Below are positions 48,300-57,209 of a stretch of DNA of 64,000 nt, piece after piece. A program made the translations under genes and the position numbers. Source of the DNA: Clostridium sp. (GTDB taxonomy: Bacteria; Bacillota; Clostridia; Clostridiales; Clostridiaceae); contig NZ_JAJFUC010000042.1 of NCBI RefSeq assembly GCF_021372645.1, forward strand, positions 1-64,000, in the 5' to 3' direction. Position 1 is the first letter of the stretch; every line of letters begins with the position of its first letter. The notes under the pieces are model-generated. The model was given only the letters and a program-made list of their open reading frames with translations, did not search any database and was not told where the DNA came from.

Positions 48300-49805
48300 T
48301 TAATAAATTATACTATTAATTTCTTTAGGCAATTCATTTATAATATCCCTTGCATTTACTATGTAAGCTTGTTTCCTAAATTTGTCAGCTATATTTCCAT
48401 GAATATATGCACCTAGAAGTGCTGCTTGTACTAAATTAACACCTTGTGAAAGAAATGCATTTATTATTCCTGTTAATGCATCTCCCATACCTCCTGATGC
48501 CATTTTACTATTTCCAGTTGGATTTATATAAATATCTTTCCCATTTGAAATTACAGTATTATACCCCTTTAATAAAACAACTATTCCGTATTTCTTTGCA
48601 ACCGCTCTTGTTATATTAGTTCTATCACATTCCACATCTTCAACAGTTATTCCTAAAAATCGTGCCATTTCACCTGGATGTGGAGTAATAATTGCTCTGC
48701 CTTTTAAATTATCTAGCAAAGACTTGTCTTTCCCGATTAAAGTTATTCCATCTGCATCAATTACTATTGGACATTTGCTATTGTTTATAACTTGTTTCAA
48801 TAATTTTTCTTGCCTGTCACCCGTTCCAATTCCAGGTCCAAAAGCAATAGAACTTGCATTTTTCATCAGCTCTATCACATTATTATTATCCCAAGTTAAT
48901 GTCATAGCTTCTATCAATCTGCTTGATAGGGCTATTTGAACCTCTTCGCTACATATCAATGTAGTTAATCCAGCACCTGACCTAACTGTACATTCTGTAG
49001 TGATGAAAGCTGCTCCTGTAAATCCAATTCTCCCTGCTATAACTAATGCTCTACCATAACTTCCTTTGTGACCATAAATCTCTCTTTTACAAAGTAATTG
49101 TTTATATTCCTGCTTTTCTAAAATATAAAAATTTCCAGAGTTTATTTTTTTAATACATTCTGGTACCCCTATTTTTAACATTTTCATATTTCCAACACAA
49201 TTAATTGCTTTATAATTTAAAAATCCTTGTTTAATAACCTCAAATGTATAAGTAATATCAGCATGTACTGCAATTCCCCTCTCAATTCCCAAATCACAAT
49301 CCAAACCTGATGGAATATCAATTGATACTATGAACTTTCCATAGATATTTACATATTCTATAACTTTCTTAAACATCCCTGTTAAATCTTTATTAAGTCC
49401 AACACCAAAAATCCCATCTATTACTACGTCATAATTTTTAAGGTCATTAATTATATTCCCATTTATATTATTTTCTGATTTTATAAAGAAAATTTCTCTT
49501 TTATTAATTAAGTTTTTTAATATATTGAAATTAATCTTAAAATCATCTGTATAATGTTCATCTTCATTTACTATATAAACCTTTACTTTTTTCCCCTCTA
49601 GTATTAAATGCCTACATAATGCTAGGGCGTCCCCTCCATTGTTACCTTTTCCACATATTATTAAAAATGATTCGCCTTTATCCACCAATTCTCTGAATAT
49701 ACCTATTGCAGCATTCTCCATAAGTATACTTCCTGGAATTCCGATATTATCAATAGTCTGTTTATCCATTTCTTTGCACTGATTAGCTGAAAAAATTTCA
49801 AACAT
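48300..49805 (-). CDS. nnr: Bifunctional NAD(P)HX epimerase/dehydratase
   Basis: Repairs hydrated NADH/NADPH. 501 residues: N-terminal epimerase (YjeF_N; NGGDALALCRHL) and C-terminal ADP/ATP-dependent dehydratase (YjeF_C; GHKGSYGRALVIAGRIGFTGA; ITPHPGEMARFLG; GMGDALTGII). Both halves look complete. Its ATG overlaps the acpS stop by one base, with the ribosome site in acpS. Confidence 0.94.
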   Translation of the reverse strand: MFEIFSANQCKEMDKQTIDNIGIPGSILMENAAIGIFRELVDKGESFLIICGKGNNGGDALALCRHLILEGKKVKVYIVNEDEHYTDDFKINFNILKNLINKREIFFIKSENNINGNIINDLKNYDVVIDGIFGVGLNKDLTGMFKKVIEYVNIYGKFIVSIDIPSGLDCDLGIERGIAVHADITYTFEVIKQGFLNYKAINCVGNMKMLKIGVPECIKKINSGNFYILEKQEYKQLLCKREIYGHKGSYGRALVIAGRIGFTGAAFITTECTVRSGAGLTTLICSEEVQIALSSRLIEAMTLTWDNNNVIELMKNASSIAFGPGIGTGDRQEKLLKQVINNSKCPIVIDADGITLIGKDKSLLDNLKGRAIITPHPGEMARFLGITVEDVECDRTNITRAVAKKYGIVVLLKGYNTVISNGKDIYINPTGNSKMASGGMGDALTGIINAFLSQGVNLVQAALLGAYIHGNIADKFRKQAYIVNARDIINELPKEINSIIY

Positions 49806-50176
49806 TATATCGCCTCCATCACTGCATAAGCTATTGCACTTTCTTTACTATGTGAAATACTGACATGTATATTAAATTCCTTTATATCTAATAACTTATA
49901 AATCTTATGACTCAAATTCACAATTGGCTTTCCTAACTCATCTCGAAGCACTTCAATGTCTTGCAATCCAAAACCTCTAAATCCCGTTCCTAAGGCTTTA
50001 CTAATTGCTTCTTTAGCCGCAAAATTTCCAGCTATTACATTACCCTTTAACCCTTTTAATTTAAAATATTCAATCTCATTACTAGTAAATGATTTTTCAA
50101 TAAAACTACTTGTTCTCATTATTACCTTTTCTATTCTATTAATTTCTATTATATCAGTACCAATTCCAATAATCAT
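49805..50176 (-). CDS. acpS: Holo-[acyl-carrier-protein] synthase
   Basis: Transfers 4'-phosphopantetheine from CoA to acyl carrier protein (and potentially to DltC encoded in this window). 123 residues with the metal-binding Asp8 (GTDIIEI), the FAAKEAISKALGTG block and the terminal SISHSKESAIAYAV. It starts the acpS-nnr-GerS-like-mazEF series. Confidence 0.94.
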   Translation of the reverse strand: MIIGIGTDIIEINRIEKVIMRTSSFIEKSFTSNEIEYFKLKGLKGNVIAGNFAAKEAISKALGTGFRGFGLQDIEVLRDELGKPIVNLSHKIYKLLDIKEFNIHVSISHSKESAIAYAVMEAI

Positions 50177-50248
50177 AATTTATCGCCTCTCTTAGTAATA
50201 TATTACTACATATTAGCGTAAATATTTAATTATTGCTATCTTTTGCTA

Positions 50249-50581
50249 CTAATTTATAGCTTGTTCTTGTATTCCAATATCAAATTCATAAATATGTTCA
50301 TCTACATAACTCCCTATAATATCAATTAAATGGAGAGGCGATACTTGATTATTATATAACTTCATGAGTAATTGTTTTACCTTATATCTATTAGGCGAAA
50401 TTATATCTATCTTTTCTCTCTCCAAATTTATATTTATTAAATCTACATAATCTTTTCTTTCAATTTCAATTCCGTATGCTATTATTCCCTTATAATCCTT
50501 TTTTATAAGTCTGTAAGCATACCTAAACTCCACATCATCATCATCCCCATTAATAGATGTGTATTCCTCAACTAAATTCAT
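50249..50581 (-). CDS. DUF6514-like protein
   Basis: A 110-residue soluble protein seen in clostridia (YAYRLIKKDYKGIIAYGIEI, then QVSPLHLIDIIGSYVDEHI). I recall it as DUF6514, with no known function. Two in-frame ATGs occur; the second (50581) has AAGGAG 10 bases ahead and was used. It is probably monocistronic. Confidence 0.6.
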   Translation of the reverse strand: MNLVEEYTSINGDDDDVEFRYAYRLIKKDYKGIIAYGIEIERKDYVDLININLEREKIDIISPNRYKVKQLLMKLYNNQVSPLHLIDIIGSYVDEHIYEFDIGIQEQAIN

Positions 50582-50839
50582 ACCCATTCAACTCCTTGAT
50601 TAATAGTTCTTATTTACATATTAATACTATCACATGATATGTTAATAAATTGTCAAAGCATGTCCGCTATTTCAAAATTCATATTTTTTTTTATTGACAA
50701 TAAAACTTTTCTCGTTGGCTTTTACAACATATAGATGCTTCAAATCCTCATAATTATAATTTCATTTGTCGAAATTTGATTGACATCATTTCCATAATTA
50801 TTAATACAATACTTCTTTAACAATAAAAATATATATTGC

Positions 50840-50931
50840 AAATAAAAAAAGAGCTAATAGCTCTTTCTTATCTCATAATCTCTTTTTTTATTTAACCATA
50901 ATTGAAAAATATTTCGTAGATATCGTTTACG
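50840..50931 (-). ncRNA. Candidate small RNA
   Basis: A unit of about 90 nt between a strong minus-strand promoter (50937-50964) and an intrinsic terminator (50848-50866 plus T-run). It contains no ribosome site with a usable ORF (ATG GTT AAA stop and ATG AGA stop only). No known RNA family was recognised. The rest of the 50.6-51.3 kb gap is AT-rich, with no other gene. Confidence 0.5.
50848..50866. terminator. Terminator of the 50.9-kb small transcript
   Basis: AAAGAGCT-AAT-AGCTCTTT hairpin with a run of seven T on the minus strand; a shorter T-rich tail exists on the plus strand. Confidence 0.8.
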
Positions 50932-50936
50932 CGTCT

Positions 50937-50964
50937 ATTATAACACACTACTTACTAAATGCAA
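50937..50964 (-). promoter_or_regulatory. Strong promoter of the 50.9-kb small transcript
   Basis: TTGCAT (50959-50964), 16-base spacer, extended TGTTATAAT with -10 at 50937-50942, and an A-rich upstream stretch. The shape resembles stable-RNA promoters. Confidence 0.65.
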
Positions 50965-51272
50965 CACTTTTTGTATAAATATTTTTTATATCCTGTTATT
51001 TTCAATATAATCCATATCTTTTATTTTTATCGCCACATATTTAGTATTATTAAATCAAAACAAATAGTATTATTAATAATCATATTATTTGTTTTATATT
51101 AATATATCTATCTGTTGAAAGAGTTCATCCAAATATATTGCTTGTTTTGTATGTTAAAATATTTCTTAAAACATTTTTATCCTTATCGATTTTATAATCC
51201 CATGATAGATAAATAAAAATTCGATCTTTCAGCTTTAAATTTTTCTTTAATCAAGTAATCAAATATAACTTA

Positions 51273-51620
51273 TTAATTCTCCAAAGCCTGTGTTTCAGTT
51301 CTCTTATTTTCAAGAAATTTAAAATCTTCTGCCACAACTTCTGCTATATATTTTCGGTTCCCATCCTTATCATCATAACTACCTGTTCTAAGTCTTCCAC
51401 TTAAAGTTATAAGGCTACCTTTTTTCATATACTTGACTATAGCTTCAGCTTTTTTACCCCAAACTATAATTGGTATAAAATCTGCTTCTCTAACTCCATC
51501 AGGTAGTTTAAAATTTCTCTGTACAGCAATTGTAAATTTAGTATAAATCTTATCACTATTTTCAGTGTGTCTTAGTTCAGGGTCCTTAACCAATCTTCCT
51601 AATAATATTATTTTATTCAT
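51273..51620 (-). CDS. Single-stranded DNA-binding protein (secondary type)
   Basis: 115 residues, one OB fold (MNKIILLGRLVKDPELRHT; GREADFIPIIVWGKKAE-like core; LITLSGRLRTGSYDDKDGN). It lacks the acidic DDxIPF tail that recruits partners in replicative SSB and ends in TQALEN. It is therefore more like SsbB or a phage or mobile-element SSB than the replication protein. CAGGAGG precedes ATG. There are no replication genes beside it. Confidence 0.85.
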   Translation of the reverse strand: MNKIILLGRLVKDPELRHTENSDKIYTKFTIAVQRNFKLPDGVREADFIPIIVWGKKAEAIVKYMKKGSLITLSGRLRTGSYDDKDGNRKYIAEVVAEDFKFLENKRTETQALEN

Positions 51621-51765
51621 ATTTTACCTCCTGAATATTTTTCTTCTAAAGTTATATCCACTTCAGTGATTTATATTCATTAAAAATAAAAATTAAATAT
51701 AATAAAATCCACTTATGGAATTTGTATATCAATTTCCACTTGTGAATGTTCATTAAAAAACAAAA

Positions 51766-51806
51766 TAAATATGCTATCTCAAAATACAATGTAGCATATT
51801 TACTCC
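51766..51806 (-). terminator. Terminator of yihY
   Basis: AAATATGCTA/TAGCATATTT arms followed on the minus strand by TTTTGTTTTTT. Confidence 0.7.
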
Positions 51807-51811
51807 TATGA

Positions 51812-52645
51812 TTATTTAATTTTTGATATGACAAAATTTATTTCTACTCCTAAAATAATTATTATTGATATGAGAAATAACCAAGTCATAAGTATAAATA
51901 CAGCACCAAGACTTCCATAAAATCTAGAATAATTATTAAAATTATCAATATAAAATGAGAAGGCAAAAGATACTAATATCCAACCTATTGTACTAAATAT
52001 AGAACCTGGAATAACTTCTTTCCATGTAAGCCTTTTAGCTGGCACAAGCCTATAAATGATTGCAAATATGAATATCATAATAATAAATATAAAAGCATAT
52101 CGAAATATATTCCAAATAATAAATATAATCTTATAAAATCCAGCAGTGTTTTTAATATATTCCCCTATTACATTCCCAAATACTAACATTGTTAAGGCTA
52201 ATATAATAATTAATGCCAATGCCAATATTCCTAACATCGATATAATTGAGAGTTTAATAAACGATCTATCTTCTTCAAAGTTATAAGCCTTATTTACACT
52301 TTTAATTATAGCTTTAAAAGCAGAGGATGCTGTCCATATCATCAATACTATAGATAATCCTAATAATCCTGTATATTGATTGTCAGATACCTCTTTAATC
52401 GTTGACTGTGTTAACTCCAGTATTTTCTGGGGTAAAATAAGACTTAACCCCTCTAATATTTCACTAGAACTTAAATCACTAAACCCAACTAATGTCATTA
52501 AAAATAACATAAATGGGAAAAAAGACAACATTAAATAATATGCTAATTGAGATGCTAATGCAAATACATCATCTTTCTCAATTTTAGCTATAAGATGTGT
52601 CAATAAATTTAATTTATTCCTCAATTTTGAATTTATATCTCTCAT
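51812..52645 (-). CDS. YihY/BrkB family membrane protein
   Basis: 277 residues with six membrane helices (SQLAYYLMLSFFPFMLFL; LLGLSIVLMIWTASSAFKAI; LYGSLGAVF-type late motif RFYGSLGAVFILMTWLF). The family was once called ribonuclease BN; its function is unknown. The ribosome site is weak (GGTGATTAA). Its stop is next to a good terminator. Confidence 0.85.
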   Translation of the reverse strand: MRDINSKLRNKLNLLTHLIAKIEKDDVFALASQLAYYLMLSFFPFMLFLMTLVGFSDLSSSEILEGLSLILPQKILELTQSTIKEVSDNQYTGLLGLSIVLMIWTASSAFKAIIKSVNKAYNFEEDRSFIKLSIISMLGILALALIIILALTMLVFGNVIGEYIKNTAGFYKIIFIIWNIFRYAFIFIIMIFIFAIIYRLVPAKRLTWKEVIPGSIFSTIGWILVSFAFSFYIDNFNNYSRFYGSLGAVFILMTWLFLISIIIILGVEINFVISKIK

Positions 52646-52782
52646 TTAATCACCAATTCCTATTTCAATCTTTATATATATTTATTTAGATTTCATAAAT
52701 TCTATAATATTTATTTTACTCTGTTTTTATAAATTATATGTAGTCTCACAAATATAATATAAATAAAACCTTTTTACTACAA

Positions 52783-52839
52783 ATATATTTTTAAAGTGGT
52801 TATCTTGAAATTTCAAAGATAACCACTTTAAAAATATAT
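52783..52839. terminator. Near-perfect palindrome downstream of the dlt genes
   Basis: Two perfect 24-base arms (52783-52806 and 52816-52839) around a 9-base self-complementary loop GAAATTTCA, with AGTGGTTATC as the only GC-rich part. T-runs follow on both strands, so it should stop transcription from the dlt side before yihY. Confidence 0.75.
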
Positions 52840-52865
52840 TGCAAAATTATATTGCAATTAAATTT

Positions 52866-52897
52866 TAGACATATTCAAAAAAATATTAAATCAGTTA
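52866..52897 (-). repeat. Half copy of the AGGCATAT hairpin element
   Basis: On the minus strand ACTGATTTAATATTTTTTTG then AATATGTCTA matches the right half of the family. It follows the dltB stop of the partial operon, where dltC would be expected to begin. Confidence 0.55.
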
Positions 52898-52907
52898 AAG
52901 TTTCCTC

Positions 52908-54053
52908 CTATTTTGAATATAAATATCCCGAAAATAATAATAAGCCAAAACATGCTATATGAAATGTTACTACTATTTGAATATACTGAAACCATTTTTC
53001 TTTTTTATGTTTTTTATAAAATTTTGAATTATGTTGATATATATCTGTACCTACTAATGCTAAACCTTGATAAAGTCCATATATAATATAATACCATTTT
53101 AAATCATGCCATACTCCCATAATGAACATTGTTAATAATTGTCCTATATGTGAAGCCTTAATCCTATTTTTAAATCTTTTATTTCTCATACTATTTAATA
53201 CAAATCTTGAATATATATAATCTCCAAACCATTTTGATAATGATATATGCCATCTAGTCCAAAATTCTTTCATGTCTTTACTTAAAAATGGTTTATTAAA
53301 ATTCTCTGGCATTCTTATACCTAATATATAACTTGTACCTACTGCAAAAGCTGTGTATCCTGCAAAATCAAAAAACAGATATAAGCTATATGCATACATA
53401 TAATTTAATGAATTTATAAATGTTACCTCAGTAGGAATTTTAGTCATCCACAATGCATTAATTAAGTCAGCTATTACGAATTTGTATATTATTCCTCTAA
53501 TTATACGTTTTATACCAAAATATAAATAATCCTTAATATATTCTTCTCTATTTATACTTTTTTCTAAGTCATTTTCAAATCTTCTTGATCTATCTATCGG
53601 CCCAGAAATTAATGTCGGAAAAAATAAAAAGAAATATAATGTTTTTAATATACTAACTTCTTTAATAGTTCCATCATATATTTCAATAACCATCTGTATA
53701 GCTTTAAAATTAAGATATGAAAGCCCTATAAATCCTATACTTCTTACAGTTGTTATAGCACTTACTTTAAAAATAATTACTGGTAACATAGAACAAAATA
53801 AAACAAAATAATATAAATATTTATTATCTGTCTTTTTTCTCAAGATAAAATATACTTTAATTAATGTAATTTCTGATAATAGAAACAATGGAAATACTTT
53901 TCCTATTCCCATAATTGCCATTATCATTAAAATTGATAAAAAAACACCATAATACTTAATCTGTTTTTCTAATAATCCTAAAATAATAGCTGGTATTAAA
54001 GCAATCATTAATACATACAAATAAAAATAATCACCGTATTGAACTAATGTCAT
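52908..54053 (-). CDS. dltB: DltB-like MBOAT acyltransferase, shortened paralogue
   Basis: 381 residues, closely similar to the 406-residue DltB at 55989-57209. It lacks about 25 residues between MIMAIMG and the ITLIKVYF segment, an in-frame loss of a loop and part of a helix. The MBOAT residues remain (FWTRWHISLSKWFGDYIY; GVWHDLKW with the catalytic His), although the usual WHG is WHD. It could still move D-Ala or another acyl group, or be decaying. The start overlaps a relic of the dltA 3' end; AGGAGGAAA follows its stop with no dltC behind it. Confidence 0.8.
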   Translation of the reverse strand: MTLVQYGDYFYLYVLMIALIPAIILGLLEKQIKYYGVFLSILMIMAIMGIGKVFPLFLLSEITLIKVYFILRKKTDNKYLYYFVLFCSMLPVIIFKVSAITTVRSIGFIGLSYLNFKAIQMVIEIYDGTIKEVSILKTLYFFLFFPTLISGPIDRSRRFENDLEKSINREEYIKDYLYFGIKRIIRGIIYKFVIADLINALWMTKIPTEVTFINSLNYMYAYSLYLFFDFAGYTAFAVGTSYILGIRMPENFNKPFLSKDMKEFWTRWHISLSKWFGDYIYSRFVLNSMRNKRFKNRIKASHIGQLLTMFIMGVWHDLKWYYIIYGLYQGLALVGTDIYQHNSKFYKKHKKEKWFQYIQIVVTFHIACFGLLLFSGYLYSK

Positions 54054-54098
54054 TTTGATTCCTCCATAAGTTTGTTTCTGGTAATATCAGTAATGCTG
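54050..54098 (-). pseudogene. Relic of the dltA 3' end
   Basis: Directly upstream of the shortened dltB the minus strand reads ITRNKLMEESK-stop, with the stop overlapping the dltB ATG. The intact dltA ends IDRKKLMEDLR-stop with the same overlap. The DNA AAACTTATGGAGGA is identical in both, and it contains the dltB ribosome site. Only about ten codons of dltA remain. Confidence 0.75.
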
Positions 54099-54145
54099 AT
54101 GTGAATTCTTAATTAAAATATTTGATAGAAGTTATATTTTTTCTA

Positions 54146-54268
54146 TTAAAATTGACTATACACAAATGGCAAATCAGATGATGAATAAAAGAAATATACT
54201 ACTAAAACTGCCACCAAAAATGCTGTTAACATTACTGTTCTATTAAACTCTTTATTATTTGTTAAAAT
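54146..54268 (-). CDS. dltX: DltX microprotein, partial operon
   Basis: 40 codons ending PFVYSQF-stop, matching the conserved C-terminus of DltX peptides (F-x-Y-x-x-F). A single membrane helix (MLTAFLVAVLVVYFFYS) precedes it. It overlaps the end of dltD in another frame. No ATG occurs at the position equal to the paralogue's start: an ATT at 54268 or an internal ATG at 54232 (28 residues) would begin it. DltX is thought to act with DltB/DltD in D-alanine transfer. Confidence 0.7.
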   Translation of the reverse strand: MLTNNKEFNRTVMLTAFLVAVLVVYFFYSSSDLPFVYSQF

Positions 54269-55448
54269 GTTTATAAATTTCTTCACTTACTTTTAACCAC
54301 CCTTCATTTCCTAAATGTTTTGGATCTGCTAGAAAACCTTCTTTGTTCTCATATTCTTGTAAATTAAGGACTTCAACTTTATTATCTTCTGCTATTTTTT
54401 TTACCTTGTCATAATACTCATCTCTTTTATCTTTAGGAAGTTCTACATAATTATAATACCATCCATTGACTGGAAGCAAAATAACATAGGGTTCTATATT
54501 AAGATCCTTGCAAACACTTAAGAAAAATTTATAATCATCTATCTCTTTTGACTCAATAGGATTTTCACCACTTGATATTCCTTTAGTTTTAGTCAATTCC
54601 GCTAAATTTTTTTTATAATATTTATCATCTAAATGGAATTCATTAGTATATGTGTTTTTATCATTTTCTTCTTTGACCTTCGCATATTCATCTGCCCAAT
54701 TAATTTCTTTCAATTCTTGCTTATTACTTTTTAGGGGCAAATCCTTCAGCTCTTTATAAAGTAATGCTTTATCTTGAATATCTAATAAATACTCTTTAAT
54801 TTTATAATACGGTTCAAACATTAGCATTATAGCTTTTTTTAACATTGTTGGTTTATAATATAATCTAGCATAAAATGCTTCTGCTGGATACTTTTTAGCC
54901 TTATTTAACATTGTGTATATGCGTTCACAATAATACTGTTTATTTACTTCACTTATTTTAGGATTATTTAAAAATTTATAAAACTGCATATCTGAAAAGT
55001 TAACAGCAAAATTATATGGTAATATAGCATCCTTTTCTTCAAACCATTGCATTGAAAGTAAAAGAGTTACCTTTTGATTTTCTTGTATGTTTCCTGAACC
55101 CAGATAAGTGGCTTGTTGTAAGTCTTGAACAAATGCTCTTCCAAAACAGCTTGTTCTATATTCAGCCCCTTTAAATGGAAACATATTTATTGAATTCTGT
55201 GGAACTTGCACTCCCATTTCAGATGATCCTAGTAAAAACAGAGTTCCTTCATTGGACAACAATGTCTTATCTAGTGCACTTTTATCTTTAACTACATCTC
55301 CATAGTTGTTACCAATTAAAGAAACATCTCTTTCTTGCATTAGACTAGCTAACTTATTATCTAATGTTGTATTTATAATAAATGTGACTATAATTGCAAT
55401 CACAATTGATATTATTATTGGTATTAAAAAACTCATTATTTTTTTCAT
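54255..55448 (-). CDS. dltD: DltD-like D-alanyl transfer protein, second copy
   Basis: 397 residues: an N-terminal membrane anchor (about 5-28) and an extracellular SGNH-hydrolase-like domain with FLLGSSEMG (catalytic Ser) and the Asp-His pair in DPKHLGNEGW. It is similar throughout to the DltD at 58846-60033 and looks intact. It heads the partial dlt set (dltD-dltX-dltB) behind the terminator at 55680-55712, so it needs its own promoter, which is not obvious. Confidence 0.88.
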   Translation of the reverse strand: MKKIMSFLIPIIISIVIAIIVTFIINTTLDNKLASLMQERDVSLIGNNYGDVVKDKSALDKTLLSNEGTLFLLGSSEMGVQVPQNSINMFPFKGAEYRTSCFGRAFVQDLQQATYLGSGNIQENQKVTLLLSMQWFEEKDAILPYNFAVNFSDMQFYKFLNNPKISEVNKQYYCERIYTMLNKAKKYPAEAFYARLYYKPTMLKKAIMLMFEPYYKIKEYLLDIQDKALLYKELKDLPLKSNKQELKEINWADEYAKVKEENDKNTYTNEFHLDDKYYKKNLAELTKTKGISSGENPIESKEIDDYKFFLSVCKDLNIEPYVILLPVNGWYYNYVELPKDKRDEYYDKVKKIAEDNKVEVLNLQEYENKEGFLADPKHLGNEGWLKVSEEIYKHFNK

Positions 55449-55553
55449 TTCTTTGTAACCTCTTTATATATTAAAAAAATTTTTCTAGATTTATATTTAA
55501 AACTCAACAATGTACATAATTACCATATGTTTTAGTTATATAAATAGCAAAAA

Positions 55554-55632
55554 TCAAGATTTCTCTTCATAAATACCGCCTACTGATTTCGCATAATCAA
55601 TAATCCCATATAATTCTGCACATGCTAATTAG
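55554..55632 (-). pseudogene. Possible gene fragment between the two dlt units
   Basis: A frame reading LACAELYGIIDYAKSVGG then IYEEKS-stop looks protein-like but has no start, ribosome site or recognised family. It may be a remnant of DNA lost during the duplication, or chance. Confidence 0.2.
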
Positions 55633-55679
55633 TACAAACCACTTGCCTACCAAGTTTATTCAATTATTCTAATTCACAA

Positions 55680-55712
55680 TAAAAAATGGAATGTTTAGAC
55701 ATCCCATTTTAT
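55680..55712 (-). terminator. Terminator of the complete dlt operon
   Basis: AAATGGGATGT and ACATTCCATTT arms (11 pairs, one G-T) followed by TTTTTATT on the minus strand, about 30 bases after dltC. Confidence 0.75.
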
Positions 55713-55743
55713 TATAATATTCTACTATATACTTTTCAAGACT

Positions 55744-55977
55744 TTATGCAATTTTACTTTGTAAAAATGCTATTAAATTGTTAACTGTAGCCATATCTTT
55801 CTTTTCTAAATCTGTTGGTTGTAACTTTAATCCAAAAACTTCTTCAATTTTTAGTATCACTTCTATAATTCCTAAAGAATCAAGTAGTCCTGCTTCAAAT
55901 AAGTCTATGTCTTTTTCTTCAGCGATATCGTCACTTCCTGTAACTTCTATCAACATATCCAATACTTTTTCTTCCAT
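55744..55977 (-). CDS. dltC: D-alanyl carrier protein DltC
   Basis: 77 residues, acyl-carrier fold, with the phosphopantetheine Ser34 in LLDSLG. It carries D-alanine from DltA to DltB for D-alanylation of teichoic acids. TAGGAGGAG at the dltB stop provides the ribosome site. The only dltC in the window, so the second dltB/dltD set must share it if it works in the same reaction. Confidence 0.95.
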   Translation of the reverse strand: MEEKVLDMLIEVTGSDDIAEEKDIDLFEAGLLDSLGIIEVILKIEEVFGLKLQPTDLEKKDMATVNNLIAFLQSKIA

Positions 55978-55988
55978 TTTAACTCCTC

Positions 55989-57209
55989 CTATTTAGTAAA
56001 TAAATATCCTGAAAATATTAATAATCCAAAACATGCTATATGAAATGTTATTATTATTTGCACATATTGAAACCATTTTTCTTTTTTATGAGCTTTATAG
56101 AACTTTGATTTTCTTTGATACATATCAGTGAATACTAATGCTGCTCCTTGATATAAACCATATATAATATAAAACACTTCAAATCCATGCCAAAATCCCA
56201 TAATACCCATTGTTATCATTTGCCCCACATGAGAAGCAATTATTCTATTTTTAAATCTTTTTTTTCTCATGCTATTTAAAACAAATCTTGAATATATGTA
56301 ATCTCCAAACCATTTTGATAATGATATGTGCCATCTATTCCAAAATTCTTTCATATCCTTACTTAAGAAAGGTTTATTAAAGTTTTCTGGTGCTCTAATT
56401 CCTAAAATATAGCTTGTTCCTACTGCAAAGGCACTATATCCTGCAAAATCAAAGAATAGATACAAACTATAAGCATACATGTAGTTTAATGAATTAATAA
56501 ATGTAACTTGTGTTGGAATTTTGTTCATCCACAATGTACTTATAATTACTGAAATTACAAATTTATATAAAAAGCCTCTAAATATATGTTCACATCCTGA
56601 AATTAAATAATCATTTACGTACTCTTTTCTACTTATCTTTTTTTCTATATCTTCATTGAATCTTCTTGATCTGTCTACTGGCCCAGAACTTAATGTTGGA
56701 AAAAACAAAAAAAAGTACAATGTGTTTAAAATGCTTAGTTCTGTTATAGTTTTATCATATATTTCAATAATCATTTGTATGGCTTTGAAATTAAGATATG
56801 AAAGACCTATAAATCCTATTGTTCCTAGTTTAGTTAAAGGTGTTATTTTTAAAATTATTATTGGTAACATTGAGCTGAATAAGACAGAATAATATAAGTA
56901 CTTGTTATCAGTCTTTTTTCTTATCTCAAAATATCCTTTTATTAATATAATTTCCCCTATTAAAAATATAAGAAATAACACAATTTGTATCTTATCATCT
57001 AATATAGCATGGTATATGCCTTTCATAGATAATGAAATATTATTTATATTATCAAATCTAACTCCCATAATAGCAACTATCATTACTACTGATAAAAATA
57101 ATCCATAATACTTAATAGGCTTTTGTAATAATCCCAAAATGATAGCTGGGATTAAAGAAATCATTAATATATATAAATAAAAATAATCTCCATATTGAGT
57201 TAACGTCAT
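55989..57209 (-). CDS. dltB: D-alanyl transfer protein DltB
   Basis: 406-residue MBOAT membrane acyltransferase that passes D-alanine across the membrane. FWNRWHISLSKWFGDYIYS and the catalytic His in MGFWHGFEVFYIIYG are present. About a dozen membrane helices. Its ATG overlaps the dltA stop (ATGA). Compared with its paralogue at 52908 it keeps a 25-residue stretch (FDNINNISLSMKGIYHA...). Confidence 0.94.
   Translation of the reverse strand: MTLTQYGDYFYLYILMISLIPAIILGLLQKPIKYYGLFLSVVMIVAIMGVRFDNINNISLSMKGIYHAILDDKIQIVLFLIFLIGEIILIKGYFEIRKKTDNKYLYYSVLFSSMLPIIILKITPLTKLGTIGFIGLSYLNFKAIQMIIEIYDKTITELSILNTLYFFLFFPTLSSGPVDRSRRFNEDIEKKISRKEYVNDYLISGCEHIFRGFLYKFVISVIISTLWMNKIPTQVTFINSLNYMYAYSLYLFFDFAGYSAFAVGTSYILGIRAPENFNKPFLSKDMKEFWNRWHISLSKWFGDYIYSRFVLNSMRKKRFKNRIIASHVGQMITMGIMGFWHGFEVFYIIYGLYQGAALVFTDMYQRKSKFYKAHKKEKWFQYVQIIITFHIACFGLLIFSGYLFTK

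Noticed and set aside
51652-51834. 60-codon minus-strand ORF after yihY
   Set aside because: It overlaps the yihY end and terminator, lacks a ribosome site and has low-complexity composition.
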